A stretch of DNA of 64,000 bases from CAIKMD01 sp036501365 (GTDB lineage Bacteria > Pseudomonadota > Alphaproteobacteria > ATCC43930 > CGMCC-115725): the NCBI GenBank assembly GCA_036501365.1, contig DASYAL010000055.1, positions 202,207-266,206 on the forward strand, in the 5' to 3' direction. Shown here in pieces: positions 54,306 to 63,288 of this stretch (within the stretch, counting starts at the first letter, position 1; the number at the start of each line of letters is the position of its first letter). The translations under genes were made by a program, and so were the position numbers. The notes beneath the pieces were generated by a model. The model saw nothing but the letters and a program-made list of their open reading frames with translations, was not told the origin of the DNA and made no database searches.

Positions 54306-55502
54306 ATGCAAATTTCGTCACGATTCCTGGTCGCGCTGATCGGCGCGTCGCTTGCGGGTATCGGCATCGCCGGAGCGCAAACCGAGATCAAGGTCGGTGT
54401 CATCTCGACCATGTCCGGGCCTGACGCGCAGCCCGGCGATGAAATGAACAAGGGCATCGATCTCTACGTCAAGACGCATGAGAAGGAGTTGCCGCCGGGC
54501 GTCAAGGTGACGATGATCTATCGCGACGATACCGGCGCCAATCCCGATATCGCCAAGCGGCTCGCGACCGAGCTCGTGACGCGCGATCACGTCAACTTCC
54601 TTGCCGGCGCGGTATGGTCGCCAAATGCTTCGGCGATCGCGCCGGTCGCGACGGAATCGAAAACGCCGTTCGTCGACATGAACGCCGCCGCCGCGCCGAT
54701 CACCCGGCTCTCACCCTACATCGTCCGCGATTCCTTCACCCTCTGGCAGGTCGCGGGGCCGATCGGCGAATGGGCCGCTAAGCAGGGCTGGAAGAAAGGC
54801 TACACCGCGGTGACCGATTACCCGCCGGGCTACGATGCCGAGGGTGGCTTCACGACTTCCTTCGAAAAGGGCGGCGGCAAGGTCATCGACAAGGTGCGCA
54901 TGGCCTTCGGCACCGACGACTACGCACCCTTCATCCAGCGCATCAAGGACAGCAAGCCCGATGTCGCCTTCATTTTCGTGCCGGCGGGCAAGAAGGCGAC
55001 GGCGGTGATGAAGGCGTGGCAAGATCTCGGCCTCAAGCAGGCCGGTGTCACCCTGGTGACGACACAGGATGTGATGCTCGACGAAGAGCTGCCGAATATC
55101 GGCCAAGTCGGAATCGGTATCGTCAGCTCGGGCACCTATTCCGACGCGGCGACGCGTCCGGCCAATCAGGCTTTCATCAACGCCTGGCGCGTGGCCTATG
55201 GCGACAAGGCGATCCCGGATTTCCTCTCGGTCCAGGGTTGGGACGGGATGGCCGCGATCTATGACGTGATCAAGCAGACCGGCGGCAAGTTCGACGGCGA
55301 TCAGGCGATGAAGATTCTCACCGATTGGAAAGACGCTAACAGTCCCCGCGGTCCGATCTCGATCAACCCGGCGACCCGCGACGTCATCGAGAACATCTAT
55401 ATCCGCCGCGGCGAGATGGTGAGTGGCAAGCTTGCCAATGTCGAATTCGACACCATCCCGAACGTCAAGGATCCGTGGAAGGAAGCCAATCCGCCGAAGT
55501 GA
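54306..55502 (+). CDS. Branched-chain amino acid-type ABC transporter substrate-binding protein
   Basis: 398 residues from ATG 54306 after GGGGGAGG. Signal peptide (FLVALIGASLAGIGIAGAQ), then the Leu/Ile/Val-binding fold: IKVGVISTMSGPDAQPGDEM, YRDDTGANPDIAKRLATEL, FLAGAVWSPNASAIAPVATE. It resembles the family used for amino acids, amides and aromatic acids, so the ligand is uncertain. It heads a complete transporter (two permeases, two ATPases). Confidence 0.92.
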   Translation: MQISSRFLVALIGASLAGIGIAGAQTEIKVGVISTMSGPDAQPGDEMNKGIDLYVKTHEKELPPGVKVTMIYRDDTGANPDIAKRLATELVTRDHVNFLAGAVWSPNASAIAPVATESKTPFVDMNAAAAPITRLSPYIVRDSFTLWQVAGPIGEWAAKQGWKKGYTAVTDYPPGYDAEGGFTTSFEKGGGKVIDKVRMAFGTDDYAPFIQRIKDSKPDVAFIFVPAGKKATAVMKAWQDLGLKQAGVTLVTTQDVMLDEELPNIGQVGIGIVSSGTYSDAATRPANQAFINAWRVAYGDKAIPDFLSVQGWDGMAAIYDVIKQTGGKFDGDQAMKILTDWKDANSPRGPISINPATRDVIENIYIRRGEMVSGKLANVEFDTIPNVKDPWKEANPPK

Positions 55503-55544
55503 TGCGTTTGGCGGCGGAGCGACGCTTTGCGCCAGGTTGAGTAA

Positions 55545-56417
55545 ATGGACACGGCGTTCTCCGCCGCCATCAGCATCGCCTTCCATGGCACCGCCTTTGC
55601 CATGGTGCTCTACCTCGTCTCGGTCGGCCTCTCGGTGACGATGGGGCTGATGGGCTTCGTCAACCTCGCGCATGGCGTCTTTGCCGTGGCGGGCGGCTAT
55701 TTCATGACGACATTGATGATGCAAGGCGGCGTGTCTTTCTACGCCGCCGTGCCACTGGCGATGATCGCGGTAGCGGCCCTCGCCGTACCGCTCGAGCGGT
55801 TCCTCTATCGCCCGCTCTACGGCGCCGACGAGCTCGACCAGGTGCTGATGACCATGGGGCTCGTCTTCATGTCGGTCGCGATCGGGAAGTATTTCTGGGG
55901 CCCGACCGCCGAGCCCTTCTATCCGCCGGCCGCGCTCAGCGGGCAGTTCGATTTCGGGACGCGCAGCTTTCCCGCCTATCGCAGCTTCTTGATCGGCGCC
56001 GGCGCGGTGCTGGTGACGTTGCTCTGGCTGGGTCTCGAGCGGACGCGTTTCGGTGCGCAGATCCGCGCGGCTGTCGACAATCGCCGCATGGCGCAGTCGG
56101 TCGGTATCAATACCTCGGGGCTGTTCATGCTCGCTTTTGCGCTGGGCAGCGCGCTGGCGGCGCTCGGCGGCGCGCTCGGCGCCGAGATCCTCGCCATCGA
56201 CCCGGGCTACGCGCTCGAGCATCTCGTCTATTTCCTCATCGTCGTCGCGGTCGGCGGGCTCGGCACTATCCGCGGCCCATTCGTCGCGGCGATGCTGCTC
56301 GGCATCTCCGACACCGCGTTCAAGTATCTGCTCCCGGAATTCGGCGCCTTCTTCATCTACGCCCTGACCATGGCGGTTCTGCTGTGGAAGCCGCGCGGTC
56401 TCTTCGGGCACGCGTGA
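55545..56417 (+). CDS. livH: ABC transporter permease, LivH type
   Basis: 290 residues with about eight membrane helices. VGLSVTMGLMGFVNLAHGVF is the LivH hallmark, the coupling-helix region RTRFGAQIRAAVDNRRMAQSVGI is typical, and VAVGGLGTIRGPFVAAMLLG closes it. Its stop overlaps the livM start (GTGA). The symbol reflects the family, not proven substrate. Confidence 0.92.
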   Translation: MDTAFSAAISIAFHGTAFAMVLYLVSVGLSVTMGLMGFVNLAHGVFAVAGGYFMTTLMMQGGVSFYAAVPLAMIAVAALAVPLERFLYRPLYGADELDQVLMTMGLVFMSVAIGKYFWGPTAEPFYPPAALSGQFDFGTRSFPAYRSFLIGAGAVLVTLLWLGLERTRFGAQIRAAVDNRRMAQSVGINTSGLFMLAFALGSALAALGGALGAEILAIDPGYALEHLVYFLIVVAVGGLGTIRGPFVAAMLLGISDTAFKYLLPEFGAFFIYALTMAVLLWKPRGLFGHA

Positions 56418-57409
56418 CGCAAGATCTCGACTCTCGGGCGGTCGCGTTCTTCGTCCGCCGCCATCGCCTGCGGCCCGTGGAGTTGGTGCCCTGGGTGTTG
56501 GCGGTCGGCGCCTTTTTCGTCTTTCCCGACTATCTGGCGCTCGGCGCGCAGGTGTTGGCGACGATCCTCTTCGGCCTCTCGGTCGATCTCGTCCTCGGCT
56601 ATGCCGGAATCGTGACCTTGGGCCATGCCGCCTTCTTCGGCATGGGCGCCTATACCGCCGGCTATCTCGCGGCGCACGGCATGGGCGCGCCGGTTCTCGG
56701 TCTGATCGCCGCGATGGCCATGGCGGCGCTGGTCGGCTGCCTTTCGGGTCTCGTCATCCTGCGCGCGCAAGGTCTCTCGATCCTGATGCTGACCTTGGTG
56801 GTTTGCGTGATGCTCCAGGAGGCGGCGAACAAGCTGACCTCGATCACCGGCGGCGCCGACGGGCTGCAAGGGATGGAAGTCTCGCCGGTGCTCGGCCTCT
56901 TCCATTTCGATCTCTATGGCAAGACGGCGTATTGCTATGCGCTCGTCGTGCTGTTCTTCGGCTGGGCGGTGGCGCGCACCCTCGTCCATTCGCCTTTCGG
57001 CCGCTCGCTCACCGGAATTCGCGAGAACGTCGCGCGCATGCATGCGATCGGCACGCCGGTGTTCTTCCGCCTTGTCACGATCTACACGATCTCGGCGGCG
57101 ATGGCCGGCGCCGCGGGGGCGCTCATCGCCGAGACGACGCAGCTCGTCGCGCTCAACGCGCTCAGCATCGATCTCTCGGGTCTGATCCTGGTGATGGTGA
57201 TCTTCGGCGGCGTCGGCCGGCTCTACGGCGCGTTCGTCGGCGTGCCGCTTTACATGATCGCCCAGGATCGGTTCTCGGAGATCGATCCGACCTACTGGTA
57301 TTTCTGGATCGGCCTGCTGCTGGTGTTGGTCGTCATGTTCGCGCGCGGCGGCATCCTCGGCCTCTGCGCGGCCCTGATCCGCCGGTTCGAGCAGCGGAGG
57401 CGACGATGA
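56414..57409 (+). CDS. livM: ABC transporter permease, LivM type
   Basis: 331 residues. About ten membrane helices with LSVDLVLGYAGIVTLGHAAFFGMGAYTAG (split) and the coupling segment HSPFGRSLTGIRENVARMHAIG, then VMVIFGGVGRLYGAFVGVPL. GTG 56414 is chosen because it overlaps the livH stop and avoids running into livH. The livG start overlaps its stop (ATGA). Confidence 0.92.
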   Translation: MTQDLDSRAVAFFVRRHRLRPVELVPWVLAVGAFFVFPDYLALGAQVLATILFGLSVDLVLGYAGIVTLGHAAFFGMGAYTAGYLAAHGMGAPVLGLIAAMAMAALVGCLSGLVILRAQGLSILMLTLVVCVMLQEAANKLTSITGGADGLQGMEVSPVLGLFHFDLYGKTAYCYALVVLFFGWAVARTLVHSPFGRSLTGIRENVARMHAIGTPVFFRLVTIYTISAAMAGAAGALIAETTQLVALNALSIDLSGLILVMVIFGGVGRLYGAFVGVPLYMIAQDRFSEIDPTYWYFWIGLLLVLVVMFARGGILGLCAALIRRFEQRRRR

Positions 57410-58161
57410 CCGAGCCGGCGCTCGAAACAAAATCGCTCTGCAAGAATTTCGGCGCGCTTGCCGTCGCCCACAACATTGAATTCAGCCTCGCGGCCGGCGC
57501 GCGGCATGCATTGATCGGTCCGAACGGCGCCGGCAAAACCAGCTTCGTCAACCTCGTCACCGGCGCGCTCGAGCCCTCGTCGGGTCAGATTTTCCTCGCC
57601 GGGCACGACGTCACGCATCTGTCGCAGGCGCACCGTGTCAAGCGTGGCCTCGCCCGCACCTTCCAGATCAACCAGCTCTTTCGCGGCCTGACGGTGCTCG
57701 AGAACGTCACCCTCGCGATCAGCGAGCGGCACGGCGTCGCCGGCGATTTCCTGCGCGCGGCGGGGCGCCGCCGCTCCATCATCGAGGAGGCTTACGCGCT
57801 GCTCGAGCGGCTCGGCATCGGCGAGGAAGCGCTGCGCCCGGTGCGCGAGCTCGCTTACGGCCGCCAGCGTCTGGTCGAGATCGCGGTCGCGCTCGGGCTT
57901 GATCCCAAGGTGCTCCTGCTCGACGAGCCTGCCGCCGGCGTGCCGTCGGGCGAGGCCGGAACCATCATCGATGTGATCGAGCGGCTGGGCTCCGAGATCG
58001 CGGTGCTCATCATCGAGCACGACATGTATCTGGTCTTCCGCTTGGCGCGGCGGATCACCGTGCTGGTGCAGGGGGCGATCCTCGTCGAGGGCCCGCCGCA
58101 GGACATCGCCGCCGATCCGCGGGTGCGCGAGGTCTATCTCGGCGAGCGGGTCCGGCGATGA
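57406..58161 (+). CDS. livG: ABC transporter ATP-binding protein, LivG type
   Basis: 251 residues. Walker A GPNGAGKTSF, Q-loop region ARTFQINQLFRGLTVLENV, signature LAYGRQRLVEIAVAL (LivG-type, not LSGGQ), Walker B LLLDEPAAGV, H-loop IIEHDM. It powers import together with LivF. Both junctions are 4-base overlaps. Confidence 0.95.
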   Translation: MTEPALETKSLCKNFGALAVAHNIEFSLAAGARHALIGPNGAGKTSFVNLVTGALEPSSGQIFLAGHDVTHLSQAHRVKRGLARTFQINQLFRGLTVLENVTLAISERHGVAGDFLRAAGRRRSIIEEAYALLERLGIGEEALRPVRELAYGRQRLVEIAVALGLDPKVLLLDEPAAGVPSGEAGTIIDVIERLGSEIAVLIIEHDMYLVFRLARRITVLVQGAILVEGPPQDIAADPRVREVYLGERVRR

Positions 58162-58901
58162 ATGCGATCATGAGCCCCCACCGCGGCTTACGGATCGAGG
58201 ATCTGCGCGCCGGCTATGGCGAGACCGTGGTGCTCGACGGCATCAGCCTCGACCTGGCGCCCGGCGGCACGCTCGCCGTGCTCGGCCGCAACGGCGTCGG
58301 CAAGACGACGCTGCTGGCGACGGTGATGGGTCACACCACGCTCCACGGCGGCACGATCGGCTTTGCCGGCGAAAGCATCGGCGCGTTTCCCGCCTATCGC
58401 CGCGCGCGGCTCGGCATCGGCTTCGTGCCGCAAGAGCGCGAGATCTTCCGCTCCCTGACGGTCGAGGAGAATCTTATGGTCGCCGCGCGGTCCAGTCCCG
58501 GCGCGGGGAGCCGCTGGACTTGCGAGCGGGTCTACGATTTTTTTCCCTCGCTCGCGGAGCGGCGGCGCAACCACGGCAACGCGCTGTCGGGCGGCGAGCA
58601 GCAGATGCTCGCCATTGCCCGCGCGCTGATGGGCAATCCCACACTGCTGCTGATGGACGAGCCGCTCGAGGGCTTGGCGCCGGTGATTGTCGAAGCCGTG
58701 CTCGCGGGGCTCGAGCGGCTGAAGCGCGAGGACGATCTCGCGCTGCTGCTGGTCGAACAGCATGCGCATATTGCGCTCGAATTCGCCGAGCACGCGCTGG
58801 TATTGGATCGCGGGCGGATCGTCCATCAGGGCGCAAGCAGGCTGCTGCTTGCGAATCCGGAGACGCTGGCCGGGATCATCGGTATCGGCGCGCGGACATA
58901 A
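58158..58901 (+). CDS. livF: ABC transporter ATP-binding protein, LivF type
   Basis: 247 residues. Walker A GRNGVGKTTLLATVMG, FVPQEREIFRSLTVEENL (Q-loop), signature LSGGEQQMLAIARALMG, Walker B LLLMDEPLEGLAP, H-loop LLVEQHAH. The Walker A carries Asn-Gly-Val, usual for LivF. Last gene of the operon; its stop is directly followed by the A-run of the leftward porin terminator. Confidence 0.95.
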   Translation: MNAIMSPHRGLRIEDLRAGYGETVVLDGISLDLAPGGTLAVLGRNGVGKTTLLATVMGHTTLHGGTIGFAGESIGAFPAYRRARLGIGFVPQEREIFRSLTVEENLMVAARSSPGAGSRWTCERVYDFFPSLAERRRNHGNALSGGEQQMLAIARALMGNPTLLLMDEPLEGLAPVIVEAVLAGLERLKREDDLALLLVEQHAHIALEFAEHALVLDRGRIVHQGASRLLLANPETLAGIIGIGART

Positions 58902-58930
58902 AAAAGCCCGCCAGCCTTGCGGCTGGCGGG
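58901..58930 (-). terminator. Intrinsic terminator of porin 1
   Basis: Stem CCCGCCAGCC (58907-58916), loop TTGC, stem GGCTGGCGGG (58921-58930). Read leftward it is followed by a T-run. It may also help end livF transcripts from the other side by its stem alone. The stem and loop are identical to those at 63239-63262. Confidence 0.85.
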
Positions 58931-58955
58931 TCACGCGGACTGATAAGCTGGGGGC

Positions 58956-60509
58956 TTACCAGTAGAAGGCGAAGCTGAGGTTCTGGGCCCAGGCGGAAGC
59001 TCCGGTACCGGACGCTTGCACCTGGCGGTCGTAGTAATCGAGCTCGACCTTGATGTCGATCTGGCCCGGGACCGGGCTGTAGGTCAAAGACACGCCCGAC
59101 ATGATGTGCCGCTTCTCGACCGAGATGAGCTGAGCCGCGGTGGCGCCGCCCGAGACGCAAGCCAGCGACGCGCCGCTATCCGCGCAATTCGACCAGCCGG
59201 CGGCGGCCGACGGCTTGTTGAAGAAGCCGATCCCGAAACTGCCGGTGGTCCGCCAGTTCGGATTGAAGCGGTGGATATAGCTGGTGTTGAGCGTCAGCTC
59301 GTTGATCGAGCTCACCTGGCCGGTCTGGCCATTGATGATCGAGTCGACGGTGCCGGCAGCCATATCCGACATGTAGGTCGCCAAGCCGTGGCTGTAATTG
59401 ACCAAGCCGCGCCACTGGTCCTGGCCCCAGGTGTTGACCATCACGCCGCCTTCCACCGCCCAACGCCACCGCTGGATGTTGTTCCCCTGGCTGGTGCCGC
59501 CGAGGATCGCGGGTGCGGTCGCGTTGCGAACCCCGGAACGGCCGACGCCGACACGGCCCATCAGATGACCCCAGGGCTGGTCCCAGGCGACGCCGGTGTT
59601 GAAGCTCGGCAGGTTGACGAGCCCGCCTTTTGCCACATCGGTGTTGTCGGAGCCGTTGCTCGCGATCGCCGCCGGAGCCAGGGTCGCCGTGCCGATGCAG
59701 GTCGACGTCGCGGTGGACATACAGTAGGCGGCGCCGGTAGCCGTCGACTCGATCGAGCCGGAGAGGGTGACGCCGTTGCCGACCAGGTAGGTGTAGCGGA
59801 TCTGCGGACGGCGGATATTGACCGTCTGCATCGGGCCGACCTGGTTCTGGTCGCCGATATCCGGGTTGAACAGGAGCGGGTCGGCCCAGGCCGAGTTGTA
59901 TTGACCCATCAGCCACGGACCCAAGGTGCCATAGGCCCATTGGATGCGCGGGATGCTGTTGTTGCCGGCGCCCAGCTTGGGATTGAGGTTCGTGGCGGTG
60001 ACGCCCGCGCCGGTATAGTTGCCCTGGCCGGCGAGCGTGCTGAAGTCGACCAGCATGACGGTCTTGATCTCGCCGAGATCGGACGGCGTGCGCGTCTCGA
60101 AGGCGAAGTTCGTCGAGCTCGCTTGGGCGCGCAATCCGCCATGGAAGGAGCGGAAGACCTGGTTGAAGCTGGTGCCGCCCGAGGCACCGGGGCCTTCGAG
60201 CAGGAGCGAATTCAATCCAGCCGCGCCGACCGTCGGCAGCGGCGTCTGATCGCTGGTGTGCTGGCTGCCGATGTTGTCGTGCAGGCTCATCTGCACCTTG
60301 CCGTACAGGCTGAGCGAGGTGCTGGTGCCCGGAATGAGGAAGGATTGCGGGAAGGAGCCCGCACCCGGTCCCGTCGGCGCCACCGGCGGACCGGATGGCC
60401 GCTGACCCGCGCCAATTTGCGCTTGCGCCGTGCCGAGGCCGGCGAGCAGAGCCACCGCCGCCGTGAGGCTTCCCAGCGCTACCGCTCCCTGTCGAATCGA
60501 TGTTTTCAT
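58956..60509 (-). CDS. Outer-membrane porin (alphaproteobacterial type), copy 1
   Basis: 517 residues. Signal peptide (GAVALGSLTAAVALLAGLGT, cleavage near AQAQ), a Pro/Gly linker, then many alternating beta strands and the terminal aromatic SFAFYW used for barrel insertion. SLSLYGKVQMSLHDN is a typical first strand. It forms a trimeric pore for small solutes; the specificity is unknown. Related by duplication to the partial porin at the right edge. A single Cys pair (NCADSGASLACVSGG) is shared by both copies. Confidence 0.9.
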   Translation of the reverse strand: MKTSIRQGAVALGSLTAAVALLAGLGTAQAQIGAGQRPSGPPVAPTGPGAGSFPQSFLIPGTSTSLSLYGKVQMSLHDNIGSQHTSDQTPLPTVGAAGLNSLLLEGPGASGGTSFNQVFRSFHGGLRAQASSTNFAFETRTPSDLGEIKTVMLVDFSTLAGQGNYTGAGVTATNLNPKLGAGNNSIPRIQWAYGTLGPWLMGQYNSAWADPLLFNPDIGDQNQVGPMQTVNIRRPQIRYTYLVGNGVTLSGSIESTATGAAYCMSTATSTCIGTATLAPAAIASNGSDNTDVAKGGLVNLPSFNTGVAWDQPWGHLMGRVGVGRSGVRNATAPAILGGTSQGNNIQRWRWAVEGGVMVNTWGQDQWRGLVNYSHGLATYMSDMAAGTVDSIINGQTGQVSSINELTLNTSYIHRFNPNWRTTGSFGIGFFNKPSAAAGWSNCADSGASLACVSGGATAAQLISVEKRHIMSGVSLTYSPVPGQIDIKVELDYYDRQVQASGTGASAWAQNLSFAFYW

Positions 60510-60560
60510 TTGATCAAACCTTCAATCTGGTTCCGTAACGGAGGTCCGAAGAGGCACCTC

Positions 60561-60580
60561 ATTAGTTATAAAGAACTAAT
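60561..60580. promoter_or_regulatory. Inverted repeat in the porin 1 promoter region
   Basis: Perfect 7-bp arms ATTAGTT / AACTAAT around ATAAAG, about 60 bp upstream of the porin start in an AT-rich patch. Likely a regulator site for porin expression. Confidence 0.4.
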
Positions 60581-60625
60581 CGTTATTCATGATCAATAAA
60601 AGTAGCGATCCTGGAGGACGTTTTT

Positions 60626-60657
60626 TTCAAACTGTTGCCCAGATACAACAGTTTGAA
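60626..60657. promoter_or_regulatory. Perfect 12-bp inverted repeat between porin 1 and the TPR gene
   Basis: TTCAAACTGTTG (60626-60637) and CAACAGTTTGAA (60646-60657) around an 8-base loop. Seven T residues precede the left arm, so leftward transcripts would have an A-run, not a U-run, after the stem. It is either an operator or a structured UTR of one of the divergent genes. The 60510-60800 interval otherwise shows no gene. Confidence 0.5.
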
Positions 60658-60800
60658 GCCTTTTCAGCTAACCCCTTGAATAGTTTTGGCGACTTGAACC
60701 TAAGCCCGCCTGGGGCGCTGCCCGGCTCCGGCGTTTGCGACCCCCGGGGCGGGCGCTAATATCGATGGCCGTCGGCGGTCAGGGGGTGCGGCGACCGATC

Positions 60801-63215
60801 ATGAGCAACAGGACCGAGCGGCGGCTGGCGAAGCGGCAGGATGGCGCCGCCGGCGCGGGCCGTCAGGCGCAGGAGCTGTTCGCCGAGGCGCTGCGGCATC
60901 ACCAGGCGGGACAGCTCGCCGAGGCCGAGCGACTCTACCGCCATATCCTCACGCGCGATTCCCGGCACGCCGACAGCCTGCATCTGCTTGGGGTCCTTGC
61001 GTATCAGCGCGGCCAGCATCAGGCCGCGATCGAGCTGATCGGCCAAGCGATCGAGCTGAACGATGCCGTTCCGTTCTTCCATAACAATCGCGGCCTCGCG
61101 CTGAGCGCGCTGGGTCAGGCGGATACGGCGCGGGCGCATTACGAGCGCGCGCTGGCACTGAAGCCGGATTACGTCGAAGCCTTGAGCAACCTCGGCAATC
61201 TGCATCTCGCGCAGCGCCGGATCGACGAGGCAATTGCCTGCTACAAACGCGCGCTTGCGCATAACCCCGATTATGCCGAGGCGCAGATGAACCTCGGCAA
61301 TGCGTTGCGCGAGCAGGGCGGCCTTGAGGATGCGATCGCGCGCTATGAACGCGCGATCGCCTTGCGTCCCGATTATGCGGAAGCGCACAACAATCTCGGT
61401 AACGCTTTGCACGATTCAGGACATCTCGATCGCGCGTTGGCGGCTTACGAGCGCGCGCTGGCGCTGAAGCCGGACTTCGCCGAAGCGCACAACAATCTCG
61501 GCAACGCGCTCCACGAAGCGGGACGTCTCGAGGCGGCGAAGACGCAGATCGAGCGCGCGGTCGCGCTCGATGCGGGGTACGCCGAGGCGCAGAACAGTCT
61601 CGGTGTCGTGCTCGGCAAATTGGGCGAGCAAGATGCCGCCATCGCCTGCTTCGAGCACGCGCTCGCCTCGAGCCCCGATCATGCCGCGGTCCACAACAAT
61701 CTCGGCGTCGCGCTGCAAAATCGCGGCTCCTTCGACGACGCGATCGCGCATTACGAACGCGCGTTGGCGCTGCAGCCCGACTATGCCGAGGCGCGCAAGA
61801 ATCTCGGCGGCGCGCTGCATCTCCGCGCCGGCGCGCGCAGCGGCGCGCTGCTTCGCGAACGAATGAAGGACGACCTCGCCGGCGTGCGCGGCCAATACGA
61901 GACGCTGCCGTTCCCCGCGCGCGATCCCGAGGGCGAGCGGCATGTGCTCTACATCTCGGTCGCGGACACTCTCGCCAAGGTGAACCAGTATTGCTTCGGC
62001 GGCGCGCGCGATTTCGCGAAAGGCCTGCGCGTTCTCGTCGCCGGCTGCGGCACCGGCGATAGCGCGCTCTGGCTCGCGCACCAGCTCCGCGACGCGCCGG
62101 CGGAGATCGTCGCGCTCGACCTGTCATCGGCCAGCCTCGAGATCGCCGCGGCGCGCGCGGCGGTGCGCGGTCTCGGCAATCTCCGCTGGGTCAACGCGTC
62201 GCTGCTCGATCTGCCGACGCTGGGCCTCGGACTGTTCGACTATGTGAGCTGCCTCGGCGTGCTGCATCACCTCCCGGATCCCGAAGCAGGCTTGCGATCA
62301 CTCGCCGCGGTGCTGCAGCCGGACGGCGGCATGGCCGTGATGGTCTATGGTCTTCGCGGCCGATCGCATATTTACGCGATGCAGGAGATTCTGCGTCAGG
62401 CCACGGCGGGGATCGACGACCGCGAGCGAAAGCTGGCGATCGCCCGCGACGTCATTTCCTCCTTGCCGCCGACCAACCCGTTCCGGCTGCGCGAGGGTTG
62501 GGACAACATCCAGCAAGGCTATCTCAAAGACGACACCAATCTCTGGGATACGCTGTTGCACGAGCAAGATCGCGCCTATACCGCCTCGGGGGTGCGCCAA
62601 TTCCTCGCTTCGGCCGGGCTGAACGTCCAGGCCTTTGCGACCTACAAAGGCACGCCTGCAAGCTGCGCGCTGCAATACGATCTCGATCTTTATGTCAGCG
62701 ATGCCGACGAGCGGGCGCGGCTCGCCGCCCTGCCGCAAGCTGCGCGCGAGGATCTCGCCGAGGCGCTCGATGGCAGCTTGGCGCTGCACACCGTCTATGC
62801 CACGCGCGCGCGCCAAGCCGCCCTCGTGCCGACGGCGCCACAGGCGATCTTGTCGGTCGCGAGCGAGCTCGCGAGCCAGGCGATCGCACGGCTTGCAGGG
62901 CCCGATGCGGCGATCCCCGTCGTGCTACGCAGCGGCCGGACGATCGTCTACCAGCCGTCGGCGAAGGCACGCGCGTTCCTCGCGGCGGTCGACGGCCGGC
63001 GCAGCAATATCGAGATCGCGCGAGCGATGGCGGGGGACGACGTCGCGAGTTTCCTCGCCGAGCTCGCGCCGGCGCTGCGTGTTCCGGCGGCGCTGCATTG
63101 GCTGACGGCGCGGACCGCAGCGGGAACCACCTGGCCGGCCCTGCCGATGCTCGGCAAATTCGCGTTGCCGCTACGGCACGAAGAACCGGTGCTGCTGGTC
63201 GAGCCCGCGTCCTAG
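60801..63215 (+). CDS. TPR-repeat protein with SAM-methyltransferase and extra C-terminal domain
   Basis: About 804 residues from ATG 60801 (ATG 60765 also possible). Residues 20-340 are eight to nine tetratricopeptide repeats (AEAHNNLGNALHDSGHLDRA type). Residues 365-560 form a class I methyltransferase with VLVAGCGTGDSALWLA and FDYVSCLGVLHHLPDPEAGL. The C-terminal 240 residues resemble a methyltransferase-regulatory domain followed by a small helical or winged domain with RSNIEIARAMAGDDV. No signal peptide. Substrate unknown; the gene lies between two porin genes. Confidence 0.85.
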   Translation: MSNRTERRLAKRQDGAAGAGRQAQELFAEALRHHQAGQLAEAERLYRHILTRDSRHADSLHLLGVLAYQRGQHQAAIELIGQAIELNDAVPFFHNNRGLALSALGQADTARAHYERALALKPDYVEALSNLGNLHLAQRRIDEAIACYKRALAHNPDYAEAQMNLGNALREQGGLEDAIARYERAIALRPDYAEAHNNLGNALHDSGHLDRALAAYERALALKPDFAEAHNNLGNALHEAGRLEAAKTQIERAVALDAGYAEAQNSLGVVLGKLGEQDAAIACFEHALASSPDHAAVHNNLGVALQNRGSFDDAIAHYERALALQPDYAEARKNLGGALHLRAGARSGALLRERMKDDLAGVRGQYETLPFPARDPEGERHVLYISVADTLAKVNQYCFGGARDFAKGLRVLVAGCGTGDSALWLAHQLRDAPAEIVALDLSSASLEIAAARAAVRGLGNLRWVNASLLDLPTLGLGLFDYVSCLGVLHHLPDPEAGLRSLAAVLQPDGGMAVMVYGLRGRSHIYAMQEILRQATAGIDDRERKLAIARDVISSLPPTNPFRLREGWDNIQQGYLKDDTNLWDTLLHEQDRAYTASGVRQFLASAGLNVQAFATYKGTPASCALQYDLDLYVSDADERARLAALPQAAREDLAEALDGSLALHTVYATRARQAALVPTAPQAILSVASELASQAIARLAGPDAAIPVVLRSGRTIVYQPSAKARAFLAAVDGRRSNIEIARAMAGDDVASFLAELAPALRVPAALHWLTARTAAGTTWPALPMLGKFALPLRHEEPVLLVEPAS

Positions 63216-63230
63216 CTTGCGGTTGCGGCA

Positions 63231-63262
63231 AAAGAAAACCCGCCAGCCTTGCGGCTGGCGGG
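63231..63262 (-). terminator. Intrinsic terminator of porin 2
   Basis: CCCGCCAGCC-TTGC-GGCTGGCGGG (63239-63262), read leftward followed by TTTTCTTT. Same stem and loop as the porin 1 terminator, supporting duplication of the whole 3' end. The stem lies 15 bp beyond the TPR gene stop and could serve both directions. Confidence 0.83.
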
Positions 63263-63288
63263 CTCAATGGAACTAGGCTTACGAGCGG

